Positions 27,448 through 36,673 are shown, numbered from the stretch's first letter. The stretch: DNA of 64,000 bases from Agaribacillus aureus (GCA_030442055.1 JAUJEB010000014.1:1-64000), one strand, 5' to 3'. A program made the numbers and translations. Notes: a model not told the origin generated them from the letters alone.

Positions 27448-27858
27448 TCAGGGATGAGCGGCTACCCACACCTCTCCATCCTCAAATATTTCTTTTTTCC
27501 AGATCGGCACGGTTTCCTTTAACGTATCTATGATAAACCGGCAAGCCGCAAAAGCGTCGGAGCGGTGCGGGGTTGATACGGCAATGACCACCGGCAGCTC
27601 TCCAAGGTTTAATGTGCCTATCCGATGAACGATAGACAACTTGCAAACCGGCCATTTTTCCATTGTTTTTTTGGCAATTTTCTCCATTTCAGAAATCGCC
27701 ATTTTTTCGTAAGCTTCAAATATCAGCTTCACCACCTTCTTCTTTTCAGTTTTATTGCGTACCGATCCAATAAATACATCCACAGCCCCGGCCCCGTCGT
27801 CGTAAACCGAATTGATAACCTCGTCAACCTGTATCGGGTCTTTAGTAAGCTTTATCAT
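27448..27858 (-). CDS. moaE: Molybdopterin synthase catalytic subunit
   Basis: 136 residues. Family features: a GAVDVFIGSVRNKTEKKKV segment (GA-x-x-x-F-x-G-x-x-R), KWPVCKLSIVHRIGTLNLGE, and the C-terminal catalytic lysine region VPIWKKEIFEDGEVWV. With MoaD it forms the heterotetramer that inserts two sulfurs into cyclic pyranopterin monophosphate. It follows moaD by 4 bp on the same strand, an operon. Convergent with moaC. Confidence 0.96.
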   Translation of the reverse strand: MIKLTKDPIQVDEVINSVYDDGAGAVDVFIGSVRNKTEKKKVVKLIFEAYEKMAISEMEKIAKKTMEKWPVCKLSIVHRIGTLNLGELPVVIAVSTPHRSDAFAACRFIIDTLKETVPIWKKEIFEDGEVWVAAHP

Positions 27859-27862
27859 ATGA

Positions 27863-28105
27863 TCACCCTCCGCTGACCGGCGGAATAATTATAATTTCTT
27901 CTTTGTCACTTAGTTGGTAGTTATCATCTACATACTCCGTATTCACCGCAAAGCTGATTGATTTAAGCCGACCCATTTCAGGATAACCATCGATTAAATG
28001 TTTCTTCAAAGCACCGACAGAAGCTCCTTCGTCCAGTTCTAGTTTTAATTTTGAATCACCAACTATATCCCTGGCAATACCGAACATGATGACCTGTAAT
28101 TCCAT
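27863..28105 (-). CDS. moaD: Molybdopterin synthase sulfur-carrier subunit
   Basis: 80 residues, ubiquitin-like fold by pattern: starts with a beta strand MELQVIMFGIARDIVG, a central FAVNTEYV strand, EEIIIIPPVSGG end. The C-terminal Gly-Gly is the site of adenylation and thiocarboxylation. It is immediately upstream of moaE, 4 bp apart, as in most bacteria. The MoeB/ThiF-type activating enzyme is not in the window. Confidence 0.94.
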   Translation of the reverse strand: MELQVIMFGIARDIVGDSKLKLELDEGASVGALKKHLIDGYPEMGRLKSISFAVNTEYVDDNYQLSDKEEIIIIPPVSGG

Positions 28106-28265
28106 GACAATTCTCTTTATATAATTAAAGATAATTCAATTCATCAAGAACCTACAGCTTCACCTCAAAAATTACTTTAAAACACTAAAATCTGATCACA
28201 TGTAGTGGATACAAGGCTAATTTCTTGGGTTTACTGCCCCACCTGGTGTTGTTGGTATGGCCTTT

Positions 28266-29918
28266 TCAGTTTTTGACAATGGTAAATTCAACCCTTCTGT
28301 TAAGTTTTCTGGTATCTTCGCTTGCATTGCTGGCGATCGGCCTGGTTCCTCCAAAACCTTTGCCCGTAATTCTGAAATTCCTTATCCCTTTTTCCACCAT
28401 GTATGCCTTTACAACATCCACTCTCTTCTGGGATAACTCCAGATTTAATTTACCACTTCCCTGGTTATCGGTGTGTCCTCTTAATTCTATGCTGATATTA
28501 GGGTTTTCCTGCATCATTTTAATGACACTGTTTAGCTCGTTATAAGAGTCCTCCAGCAGATTTGAGGTACCTCTTTCAAAAAGCACGTTTTTCAAATTAA
28601 CCGTTGTTCCTACCTCAAGTGGCGTCAGCAAATAGTACTTCTGTACCGACGGCGCATTGGTTTGAGAAACTGTAATTCTTTCTTCCGTACTCATATAGCC
28701 TTCGGCAGAAACAGTCAGGTGATAGGAATAGCCTTCTTTTAAGCTAACCTGATAGGTTCCCGAAGAATCATTGGAGTAAGTACTTTCTACCTGATCTCCA
28801 CCATCAATTTGCCGATATGATAACAAGGCTCTCACCGGCTGCTTCAGATCATTGGCGTTGACGACTTTTCCCAGTATAGCGATAACCCTGTCGGTCTTTT
28901 GCACATTGATATTTGGAAGCTCGGGCTCCTGCGCGGTAGCGTTTATTGAGTCAATGTTATCTAGCAATTCAAGGTCGATCAAATTATCGGGCTTTTTGAT
29001 CTCTTCGGTTATTCTGTGTCTTTGAATATCGCCAAAACCCTCGCTGTTCTGTGTAGAAATATAATAAGCATAATCGCCTTCCGGCAGGTGATAGGAAAGT
29101 TCTACCCCTTTTGTATTTACCGATTTACCAAGATTGGTAGGCTTGGTCCATTTTTTCCAGCTATTGTCAAGTCTCCGGGAAATAAAGATATCGCGACTTC
29201 CGTACCCACCGTGCCCATTGCTGGCAAAGAACAATGTAATGTTATCCTTTCCCAGGTAAGGCGTCATTTCCTGAAACTCCGTATTAATGAGCCCTCCCAG
29301 GTTCGTAGGTTGGGACCAGGAATTATCCCTGTTCCGAAAGCTCACATAAAGGTCCTCTGCCCCTTTGGTATCATAGGATTCAATAGATAGCAGCATAACC
29401 CTTCCATCTTCAGATATTCGCATACTGGGGTTATCTGACTTGTTATAATAATAGGCAATTGTTAGTTTTTCAGGGAAGGTCCATTGGCCGGCAATAAGCT
29501 TTGATACAGAAACACCCTGCGTTTTGGTAGCCCCGCCATCCCGGCTGTAATGGTTTTGCAGGTACATCAATTTTCCGTCTTTCGAAAAACCTATGATAGC
29601 GTTGTAATTTTTGTTATTGATGGGACCTTTTAATCGCTCAGCTTTCTCCCAGTTTCCATCCTCCCCTAATCTTGAAAACCATATATCTCCCTTGTCTTTT
29701 TTGCCCCCACTATTTTCAGGATGATTTTTACGGGTGAAATACAATACTTTACCATCCACGCTAAGTATGGGATTTTGCTCGTCATAGCTTGAATTAATGT
29801 TCGTTCCCAGCGAATTTTTCCGATGGATAGAATCATTTTGCATAGGATGGCCAAGCACATTCAATGTTAGCAACACACAAAATATCCCGGCATTTACCGT
29901 TAATCCTAACCTTTTCAT
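28266..29918 (-). CDS. PD40-repeat / carboxypeptidase-regulatory-like / OmpA-domain outer-membrane protein
   Basis: 550 residues. A signal peptide (about 1-23) is followed by PD40-type beta-propeller blades (about 40-320; repeated ILSVDGKVLYFTR, IIGFSKDGKLMYL, RISEDGRVMLLS patterns), a small beta-sandwich resembling the carboxypeptidase regulatory domain (about 345-425), and an OmpA-like peptidoglycan-binding domain (about 435-550) with IELRGHTDNQGS and LSQKRVDVVKAYM. It is probably anchored to the outer membrane and peptidoglycan, related to the PorE-type proteins that sit with T9SS/gliding genes, but no such genes are adjacent here. It diverges from the gene at 30070. Confidence 0.9.
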   Translation of the reverse strand: MKRLGLTVNAGIFCVLLTLNVLGHPMQNDSIHRKNSLGTNINSSYDEQNPILSVDGKVLYFTRKNHPENSGGKKDKGDIWFSRLGEDGNWEKAERLKGPINNKNYNAIIGFSKDGKLMYLQNHYSRDGGATKTQGVSVSKLIAGQWTFPEKLTIAYYYNKSDNPSMRISEDGRVMLLSIESYDTKGAEDLYVSFRNRDNSWSQPTNLGGLINTEFQEMTPYLGKDNITLFFASNGHGGYGSRDIFISRRLDNSWKKWTKPTNLGKSVNTKGVELSYHLPEGDYAYYISTQNSEGFGDIQRHRITEEIKKPDNLIDLELLDNIDSINATAQEPELPNINVQKTDRVIAILGKVVNANDLKQPVRALLSYRQIDGGDQVESTYSNDSSGTYQVSLKEGYSYHLTVSAEGYMSTEERITVSQTNAPSVQKYYLLTPLEVGTTVNLKNVLFERGTSNLLEDSYNELNSVIKMMQENPNISIELRGHTDNQGSGKLNLELSQKRVDVVKAYMVEKGIRNFRITGKGFGGTRPIASNASEDTRKLNRRVEFTIVKN

Positions 29919-30069
29919 AAAATAATAATCTTGGTCAAATTTATAAAAACAATGTACTGTTTAGCAAATCGGACCTATAGTAATTTCGACTTATTTCAAT
30001 TTTGATGATATATTTATAAGATTTCATGGTATATATCAATAATATTGCCATTTACTAAAATCAGGGCCA

Positions 30070-31035
30070 ATGACGTCATTTAATCCGTATTTTATTGTTA
30101 AACACACTATCTGCAACGCTTTTATTTTTATTACAGTTGCCTTAATCTCTCCCGATATCTTTGGGATAAATTGCGATAGTATTTACCCAAAACGCAAGAA
30201 AGTCACTTTTCTGATTTCGGACAGTTTGAAAAATGATTCAGCCAATCAAATTATCCGGAAATTGCTCCTCGAAAATAACCAAATAATCCGGGAAACCTTA
30301 AGCCTGCAAGGCGATTTGGCGGAATTGGAGGAAGCCATCAGGTTGCAGGAGATTTACGAGTCCATACAAACTCAGCAGACCATCAATGAAAGTACTGAAA
30401 ACCTCAAACGGTCCATTAAGAAACGAACTTACTTCTCCCTGGGAATCGGCCTGATCTCTTCCTCCCTATTGTTTATTGGTGATGGGAATAGCAACGACAA
30501 CATTCGCTACGGAGGCGCCATTCTTTCCTTGAGCATTCCCATTATCACCATTATTTCTATGAAAAGGCAACTCAATACGCTGGTTCCAAATGTGGAAATT
30601 GATTATTCTATGCTACAAAGTGGTACTTACCCCCACAATCAGGCATCCAGGGATTTTTTCCGAAATTATGTAAAAGCAGAATTATTTGCCTTAAAAGATG
30701 GCCTGCAACGCCTTGCCAAAATAAATGTGACCTCCCTGAATAAATTAAACAATGACAATGACCCCGGCTACCTGATTGAAGTGTCAGATAATACCAACCG
30801 TATCATTCGGGATCTTGAAAATTATTATGTATTTCAAATTCAAAAATTTAACAATATCGTTATGAACGATTATATTACCGCACCGCTTAATGGCGTATCG
30901 GGGGAGAAATTACAACAGATGACCAGGGTTATTCAAGATAAATTAGAAAATCTGCAGCAACAAAAACCAACTTTATTATCAAACCAAAAGCATATCAATC
31001 AGCTCCTTGAAAATAATACTGAAGGACCAAAATGA
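30070..31035 (+). CDS. Unknown membrane-associated coiled-coil protein
   Basis: 321 residues. I do not recognise the family. A hydrophobic segment at about 15-33 could be a signal or anchor; a coiled-coil-rich region (about 65-115) lies before two close hydrophobic stretches (about 122-137 and 147-165) that resemble a transmembrane hairpin. The C-terminal half is helical, with several Asn/Gln/Leu-rich heptad-like stretches (LQQMTRVIQDKLENLQQQ). No catalytic motif. Its start lies 151 bp from the divergent PD40-OmpA gene; its stop lies 12 bp from the convergent glycosylase gene. The N-terminal 40 residues look unusual, so a later start is possible. Confidence 0.65.
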   Translation: MTSFNPYFIVKHTICNAFIFITVALISPDIFGINCDSIYPKRKKVTFLISDSLKNDSANQIIRKLLLENNQIIRETLSLQGDLAELEEAIRLQEIYESIQTQQTINESTENLKRSIKKRTYFSLGIGLISSSLLFIGDGNSNDNIRYGGAILSLSIPIITIISMKRQLNTLVPNVEIDYSMLQSGTYPHNQASRDFFRNYVKAELFALKDGLQRLAKINVTSLNKLNNDNDPGYLIEVSDNTNRIIRDLENYYVFQIQKFNNIVMNDYITAPLNGVSGEKLQQMTRVIQDKLENLQQQKPTLLSNQKHINQLLENNTEGPK

Positions 31036-31047
31036 TGTTATAGCAAT

Positions 31048-31665
31048 TTAAATGTAGCTTATTTTTCCCTTGCTGATATACTTGTTTCCATCCATGTAAA
31101 ACCTCCACGGTAACATTGCATCCGTTCCGGCGTAGGCAACACCAATTCTGGGCGTCGATTTTATTTTATCAGCTGTTACCTCGATTCCCCTGTCCTCTAT
31201 CCAGATATTTTTACCGGTAAAAAGCTTCCGGCCATATTGGTTCAAGTCAATTGCCATGGCCTTCGATAGTGAACCGGGGCCTGAGGTTAAAGTGTGGGTT
31301 AATTTTGGCTTTACTCTTCTTCGCAACATGACATCTAAACCTTCCAGCGGCTCCAGCGCCCTTACCAATACTGCATCGGGAAAATGGTTGATATTTGTTA
31401 CCACATTGAACAAATGGTGAATACCATAACAAAGATATACATAAGCCACACCCCCTTCATGATACATAACGCTGGTGCGTTTAGTCTTGCCGCTTCTGGC
31501 GTGGCACGCCTTATCCAGGTGACCGCTGTAGGCTTCTGTTTCCACGATCATACCCGCTGTTATTTCCCCGTTTATATCAGTCACCAGGACCTTTCCCAAA
31601 AGTTGTTTGGCCACTGCAACCACGTCCTGCTGAAGAAAAAAATCAGCGCTAAGAATTTGACTCAA
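31048..31665 (-). CDS. DNA-3-methyladenine glycosylase (AAG/MPG family)
   Basis: 205 residues, the bacterial AAG length. Landmarks: LAKQLLGK-type N-terminal motif (VAKQLLGKVLV), IVETEAYSGHLDKACHA containing the catalytic Glu, the Tyr-rich VAYVYLCYGIHHLFNVVT stretch, VLVRALEPLEG, and LTSGPGSLSKAM. It excises alkylated and deaminated purines (3-methyladenine, hypoxanthine) in base excision repair in the cytoplasm. It converges with the unknown coiled-coil gene. Another base-excision glycosylase (uracil type) occurs at 42989. Confidence 0.95.
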   Translation of the reverse strand: MSQILSADFFLQQDVVAVAKQLLGKVLVTDINGEITAGMIVETEAYSGHLDKACHARSGKTKRTSVMYHEGGVAYVYLCYGIHHLFNVVTNINHFPDAVLVRALEPLEGLDVMLRRRVKPKLTHTLTSGPGSLSKAMAIDLNQYGRKLFTGKNIWIEDRGIEVTADKIKSTPRIGVAYAGTDAMLPWRFYMDGNKYISKGKISYI

Positions 31666-31771
31666 AACCTTTAATTATCAATTAATAGCCTCTACTCACA
31701 ACGATTTAGCTTATTTTCGTATAATACAATAATAAACTTATTTTACAACACTAATCAAAACCTATATAATA

Positions 31772-32641
31772 ATGAAAAAAATACTTACAATTTTCGTCTT
31801 AGCCTTATTTGGCAGTTTTCTTGTCCATTTTTCGGAGGCTCAGATCAGCACTCCCTCTCCAAGCCCGACAGGCAAAGTTGAACAAAAGGTTGGCCTAACC
31901 GATGTTACCATTAACTACTCCAGGCCCGGAGTAAAAGGTCGAAAAGTTTTCGTAGATGTAGAAGAATACGGAAAAATGTGGAGAACCGGCGCCAATAGCG
32001 CGACAACTCTTGCATTTAGTGATGATGTAAAATTGGAAGGTAAAGAGGTTCCTGCCGGAAAATATGCCTTATATTCTATACCCGGCCAGGAAGAATGGAC
32101 CGTCATGATCTATAAAGATTTAGGCCTCGGCGGTAACGTAGGAGCTTATGATGCCTCAAAGGAGTTAACCAGGTTTACGGTTAAATCAGTCAACAATCCT
32201 GTACACGTGGAGTCTTTCACCATTGATGTTGGCGACTTAAAAAATGAAAGTGCTACTATCCGTCTGATGTGGAGTGATATCATTGTGCCTATCAAGATGA
32301 CCGTTGACACTGAAAGCAAAGTGATGGCAAGTATAGATAGATTTGCCAAAAACCCCAATGCTTCGCTTGTCAATCAATACGCCTCTGCAGCCAACTACTA
32401 TTTTGCCAATGATAAAGATTTAAACAAGGCCCTGGAGTGGATAACCAAAGCGGTTGAGTTTAATCCCAATGCTTTTTGGCACGTACAAACCAAAGCGCGC
32501 ATTCAAGCTAAAATGAAAGATTACAAAGGCGCTATTGCCACAGCCAATAAATCAATGGAAATCGCCAAGGCAGCTAAAAATGACTTCGGATATATCAAAT
32601 CCAATCAGGGATATATTGAAAAATGGTCTAAACTACAATAA
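31772..32641 (+). CDS. DUF2911 family exported protein with C-terminal TPR-like helices
   Basis: 289 residues. A signal peptide (about 1-23, ending SEAQ) is followed by the DUF2911 beta domain (about 25-185) with SPTGKVEQKVGLTDVTINYS, RPGVKGRKVFVD, YGKMWRTGANSATTL and KYALYSIPG. A helical part (about 195-289) contains TPR-like units (LNKALEWITKAVEFNPNAFW). DUF2911 proteins are common periplasmic proteins of Bacteroidota with no defined function. It is monocistronic and followed by a strong terminator hairpin. Confidence 0.92.
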   Translation: MKKILTIFVLALFGSFLVHFSEAQISTPSPSPTGKVEQKVGLTDVTINYSRPGVKGRKVFVDVEEYGKMWRTGANSATTLAFSDDVKLEGKEVPAGKYALYSIPGQEEWTVMIYKDLGLGGNVGAYDASKELTRFTVKSVNNPVHVESFTIDVGDLKNESATIRLMWSDIIVPIKMTVDTESKVMASIDRFAKNPNASLVNQYASAANYYFANDKDLNKALEWITKAVEFNPNAFWHVQTKARIQAKMKDYKGAIATANKSMEIAKAAKNDFGYIKSNQGYIEKWSKLQ

Positions 32642-32665
32642 CAACCTTGCACCTTAAGATTTTTG

Positions 32666-32693
32666 AAAAGTCCCCGAAGTACGGGGACTTTTT
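32666..32693 (+). terminator. Rho-independent terminator after the DUF2911 gene
   Basis: An 11-bp perfect stem (AAAAGTCCCCG / CGGGGACTTTT) with 5-nt loop AAGTA and a T-run at 32689-32693, 24 bp downstream of the stop. The A-run on the left arm would let it act in both directions, so it may also serve the convergent peroxiredoxin gene. Confidence 0.85.
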
Positions 32694-32740
32694 AGTTTCT
32701 AAAATCCTTGCCCGGATGCCACCTTACCCTGGCCATTGGC

Positions 32741-33397
32741 TTAGATTTCTTTTTTAGCCAGATAAAAATCGATCATTTCATAATCCTCACGGCCGATCCT
32801 TTCCTCTACTTCCACGAGCGTTTTGGGTGGTGGAACAATCGCTTTGTCACCTTCCTTCCAATTAACCGGAAGGGCACACTTGCAGTCGTCAGCGGTTTGG
32901 AGTGCCACAAGAACACGCTTTATCTCCTCCATATTTCTACCTACATTGAGGGGATAGTAAAGAATTAACCTTATAATGCCCGCAGGGTCAATAAAAAACA
33001 CAGCACGCACCGCTGCGGTTTCGCTTTCGTCAGGATGCAACATACCGTATTGTTGCGCCACCTTCATATCCAGGTCGGCAATGATCGGAAAATCCATGTA
33101 AACACCCAGGTTTTTTTTAACGTTTTGAACCCAGGCCAAATGTGAGTGCACGCTGTCGATACTCAACCCCAAAAGTCTGGTGTTGTGTTTGGTAAAAAAT
33201 TCTTTTTCCAGCGCAAACTGGGAAAGCTCTGTCGTACAAACCGGTGTAAAATCAGCGGGGTGTGAAAACATAATTACCCAGCTATCTTTATTATAGGTCG
33301 AAAATTTAATCCTACCCGCAGTAGTCATCGCTTCAAAATCCGGAGCCTTTGCTCCTATCCTTGGCATGGCGCCATAAACCTTTCCTTCGTTTTCCAT
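32741..33397 (-). CDS. Peroxiredoxin, 1-Cys Prx6-like
   Basis: 218 residues. The peroxidatic Cys54 lies in SHPADFTPVCTTE; the C-terminal extension has DDCKCALPVNWKEGDKAIV, typical of the Prx6/AhpC-TSA 1-Cys subfamily. It reduces H2O2 and organic peroxides in the cytoplasm with thiol donors. It sits 226 bp downstream of the persulfide-dioxygenase/rhodanese-like gene on the same strand, which hints at a sulfur or oxidative-stress role, but the gap suggests separate transcription. Confidence 0.95.
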   Translation of the reverse strand: MENEGKVYGAMPRIGAKAPDFEAMTTAGRIKFSTYNKDSWVIMFSHPADFTPVCTTELSQFALEKEFFTKHNTRLLGLSIDSVHSHLAWVQNVKKNLGVYMDFPIIADLDMKVAQQYGMLHPDESETAAVRAVFFIDPAGIIRLILYYPLNVGRNMEEIKRVLVALQTADDCKCALPVNWKEGDKAIVPPPKTLVEVEERIGREDYEMIDFYLAKKEI

Positions 33398-33622
33398 AGT
33401 ATGAGCCTTTCTAAATGGTTACTTTCTTCTCTTTAGTTACAGTTCGAAGTTAATTCATGCACTACCTAATGCTGATGAGGAACATCAACCCGCAAGGTGA
33501 TTTTGATCAAAAGTTTGGGAAAGCCTGTCGTGTACTTTAGCAGTAATCCGAAAGCTTAGAAAAGTGTGGCGCCGGTAACTATTGCGCTATAACTAAATAG
33601 CGACATGTGGTGATATGAAAGG

Positions 33623-35032
33623 CTATTTAGAAACAGATGGGCAAATATAGTCTGTTCTTGGCAGATCAGTGTCCTCGATCGCCTTGTACCCTCCCGCAAC
33701 GTCAACCAACTTATCGTATCCTCTTGACTTTAATATCGATGAAAAGATCATAGACCTGTAACCACCCGCACAATAAATATGGTATTCCTTGTCCTTGTCA
33801 ATCATATTTAATTGCTCGTTAATATAATCCAGGGGTAAATTGGTGGCATCTTCGACATGCTCCGCCGAAAACTCAGAAGGTTTTCGCACATCCAGAATCG
33901 TCAGTTTGTTTTTCTTATACCTGGCCGCAAATTCTTCGGCGGGAATAGAAGTGATGGAATCCGTGGTTTTTCCGGCTTGCTTCCAGGCGCCTACACCACC
34001 TTTCAAAAACCCGAGCGTATTATCATAGCCGACCCTGGAGAGTCGAATGACTACCTCCTCTTCCCTATCGGGAGGAGCAACAAAAATAACAGGCTGTTGC
34101 AAGTCGGGAATCAACGCGCCAACCCAGGGGGCAAAGCTTCCATCCAACCCAATAAAAATGGCATTGGGAATATGTTCGGCAGCAAATTCCCGTGGAGACC
34201 TGGTGTCCAGTACCAGCGCGCCTTCGTGATTGGCGAGGGATTCAAACATATCAGCATCCAGTGCGACATTGCCCTTTTCCAAAATGTCGTCCAGACTTTT
34301 TGCCCCTCCTTTGTTCATGGCTACGTTGGAAGCAAAGTATTGCGGCGGTGGCAGCAGACCGTCGGTGACCTCCTCGATAAATTCCTCCTTGGTCATATCA
34401 GCCCTGAGGGCATAATTGGTTTTTTTCTGATTTCCTAAAAGGTCGGTCGTTTCTTTACTCATGTTCTTCCCGCAAGCCGAGCCTGCGCCGTGCGCCGGGT
34501 ATACAATAACGTCATCTGGCAATACCATGATCTTATCCCTGAGGCTATCATACAACATGCCGGCAAGTCCTTCCTGGGTAAGGCTACCATTCTGAGCCAG
34601 GTCGGGGCGGCCAACATCGCCGATGAAAAGTGTATCCCCACTGAAAATGGCATAGGGTTTATCCTGTTCGTCTATTAGCAGGTAAGTGGTACTTTCCAGG
34701 GTATGCCCCGGCGTGTGAAGCGCTTTTATTTTTATTTTCCCCAGATTAAAAACCTCGCCATCGAAGGCCTCATAAATATCGTATTCCGTCTTTGCACCGG
34801 GTCCATAAACTATAGCGGCGCCTGTCTTTGCCGCCAGATCCACATGGCCAGAAACAAAATCTGCGTGAAAATGTGTCTCAAAAATAAATTTAATATCAGC
34901 TCCTTCTTTTTTTGCTTTGGTTATATAGGTGTGTGTTTCTCTTAACGGATCTACAATGGCTGCCTCTCCATCGCTTTCGATGTAGTAGGCTCCCTGAGCC
35001 AGGCATCCGGTATAAATTTGTTCGATTTTCAT
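33623..35032 (-). CDS. Metallo-beta-lactamase persulfide-dioxygenase-like protein with two rhodanese domains
   Basis: 469 residues. An N-terminal MBL domain (about 1-245) has metal-binding motif THFHADFVSGH (residues 53-63), GHTLESTTYLL and FSGDTLFIGDVGRPDL, close to ETHE1-type persulfide dioxygenases. Two rhodanese domains follow (about 260-360 and 370-465). Only the second keeps the catalytic Cys (about residue 421, IYCAGGYRS); the first has VAPPDRE at the equivalent place and is presumably structural. The enzyme would oxidise persulfides to sulfite or thiosulfate in sulfide detoxification. The Phe that replaces the last His of the HxHxDH motif appears in other fused members I recall, but is worth checking. 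Confidence 0.92.
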   Translation of the reverse strand: MKIEQIYTGCLAQGAYYIESDGEAAIVDPLRETHTYITKAKKEGADIKFIFETHFHADFVSGHVDLAAKTGAAIVYGPGAKTEYDIYEAFDGEVFNLGKIKIKALHTPGHTLESTTYLLIDEQDKPYAIFSGDTLFIGDVGRPDLAQNGSLTQEGLAGMLYDSLRDKIMVLPDDVIVYPAHGAGSACGKNMSKETTDLLGNQKKTNYALRADMTKEEFIEEVTDGLLPPPQYFASNVAMNKGGAKSLDDILEKGNVALDADMFESLANHEGALVLDTRSPREFAAEHIPNAIFIGLDGSFAPWVGALIPDLQQPVIFVAPPDREEEVVIRLSRVGYDNTLGFLKGGVGAWKQAGKTTDSITSIPAEEFAARYKKNKLTILDVRKPSEFSAEHVEDATNLPLDYINEQLNMIDKDKEYHIYCAGGYRSMIFSSILKSRGYDKLVDVAGGYKAIEDTDLPRTDYICPSVSK

Positions 35033-35553
35033 CTTTTTGCTTTAATCTATATGCTTTATAAAATTAAATTTAATCTGAGGTTCAGCCTGTTTTTTGTATG
35101 GTATTCACATCGCTTCTATGGTCTTAGTAAATTATTTTTCAAATTGGTAAACCATGACCGAGGCTTTAAACATCGCATTGGCAGCTGACATTTGCTTCCA
35201 GTCTTCTCCGGAAAATATGGAAAGAACGCTTCTTACAATTGTCATTATCAAGTTGTAGGTAAATTTGATCCGAGGCTGCTCTCTTAGTTGGTAAAGAAAC
35301 GGTTCCTGACCACATAATGTGAGCCACCACCATCATCGCCAAATCAAGTCCAAGCTTTCAAATGCGATATTTTTTTAAAACCAGGATTTGATATTAACGT
35401 ATGGGGGTACCTGAACATTGGCTCTAAAAATATTGAAAAGATTTTTATTTGCAAAGTTTCTGTGAGGAGGTTGAAAAATCACTTTTACATACAAAAACTA
35501 TTGGGTTTAATAGACCTAAAACCAAGAGCAATGGTATCTATCAACGGCAGCGA
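35033..35553. other. Intergenic region with possible gene debris
   Basis: 521 bp without an intact gene. A possible decayed reading frame on the minus strand is at 35132-35332 (listed separately). The stretch 35340-35550 shows no coding character or hairpin that I can support. Confidence 0.35.
35132..35332 (-). pseudogene. Possible remnant of a C-terminal coding segment
   Basis: The minus strand has a 66-codon open stretch ending at TAA (35134-35132), translating to a protein-like segment that includes QLREQPRIKFTYNLIM, SGEDWKQMSAANAM and VMVYQFEK. It lacks a start codon at its 5' side, where TGA occurs in frame, and other frames at that point show further codon-like text, as expected for a frameshifted remnant. 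I do not recognise the family; it could also be chance. Confidence 0.25.
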
Positions 35554-36438
35554 TTAATTTGCAACCTTAAGCTGGGCCTGCGCTCTGATTTCTCCGTGCC
35601 CGGTTTTATCCCAGATCCTGGCCTTCCAGGTGTAAGTCTCCCCTCTTCTTAAAGGATCGCCAATGACCAGGGAGAAATGAACTTTTTCCGTAGCATCAGG
35701 GTCGACGCCGGTTTGATCGTAGTCAGAGAATAAATCGGTGTATTCAAGCATAACATTACCTTGGGAATCACTGATGACCATGGATCCTCCGATAAAGACT
35801 TTACCCTCCTTCCTCGAAAGACCTTTAAGGTTAAAGAAATTTAATTTTATTTTTTCCAAATAGTTTACCTGATTACTTTGCAAAGCTCCTTCCTGGTTGG
35901 TCATGAAGATACTGCCTACCTTTAAACCTTTGGGCATAACAGTGATGCCTACTTTATCTTCTGTCTCCGAAACCTTAAATTCCAGTTTTGTACTGACCTC
36001 CCCCTTGCCGATCTTATCCCATACCTTTACAGTCCACAGGTAAGTTTCACCCGGTGACATGGGTGTACCCACCGTAAGCGCAAGATATAGATCCCGGGCC
36101 GCTATCCGGTCCAAGCCGCTTTCATCGGGAAACAGGTCGGCGTAATCAAGCATAATGTTGCCTTTTCGATCAAGTACCTGCATTGAGCATCCAATAAATA
36201 CCTTGTCATCTTTCACAGCGTAACCGCCAACGCCGCTAAGATTAAGATTTACTTTGGTTTGAAACTGAAGTTGATTGGAGCTGAATCGCTGACCGAATGA
36301 AGAAAGATAAGCTTCTTCAATAACAAGACCCCTGGACTCAATTTTCAGATGGGGATCAGATTTCTTTCCTGAATCTACGCAAAAAACCAGCTGGCTGATA
36401 AAGCAAAGTAAAATGACAGTCAAAAAAAACTTTTTCAT
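35554..36438 (-). CDS. Exported protein with an internally duplicated beta domain
   Basis: 294 residues. A signal peptide (about 1-20) precedes two homologous halves of about 125-130 residues. Each half contains a GL-x-h-(E/G)-x-x-h start, a KV-x-L-N/K-L-N-x-x-(G/N)-L-x-G core, KVFIG(C/G)SM-hh-D, GN(I/V)MLEYTDLF/DYADLF, and an Arg/Pro-GETY-x-W-h-h-x-x-h-x-D-K-x-G-x-GE end. The Trp-x-Asp-Lys pattern suggests beta-sandwich repeats. No catalytic motif and no recognised family. Likely periplasmic. It stands alone between the gene-debris region and the divergent TetR-RND operon. Confidence 0.75.
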   Translation of the reverse strand: MKKFFLTVILLCFISQLVFCVDSGKKSDPHLKIESRGLVIEEAYLSSFGQRFSSNQLQFQTKVNLNLSGVGGYAVKDDKVFIGCSMQVLDRKGNIMLDYADLFPDESGLDRIAARDLYLALTVGTPMSPGETYLWTVKVWDKIGKGEVSTKLEFKVSETEDKVGITVMPKGLKVGSIFMTNQEGALQSNQVNYLEKIKLNFFNLKGLSRKEGKVFIGGSMVISDSQGNVMLEYTDLFSDYDQTGVDPDATEKVHFSLVIGDPLRRGETYTWKARIWDKTGHGEIRAQAQLKVAN

Positions 36439-36660
36439 TTCGATAACCGATTAAGATGATCCTAATTACCAGGATCAAAGTATCAATCAATTCCGTGATT
36501 CAATAACCATTATATCTCCAAAACTTACGTTTGTGGCTTTGAGCGGGCTTTAAAAGATCCGAAAGATTCAATTTCAGCAGTCCGGGCAAGCCGTTTAAAA
36601 GCCAACCCAAAAATTCTTTTATTTTTTTAAACCAAAATAATCTTATATCGTTATAATATC

Positions 36661-36673
36661 CTAACATTGTTAG
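36661..36673. promoter_or_regulatory. Candidate TetR operator upstream of the efflux operon
   Basis: CTAACATTGTTAG is a perfect inverted repeat around a single central T, ending 12 bp before the GTG start of the TetR gene. The position suits autorepression of the regulator and the downstream adaptor-RND-TolC genes. The symmetry is seen; binding is inferred. Confidence 0.5.

Noticed and set aside
33857-34438. 193-residue plus-strand frame opposite the MBL/rhodanese gene
   Set aside because: Low-complexity antisense translation of a well-supported gene.
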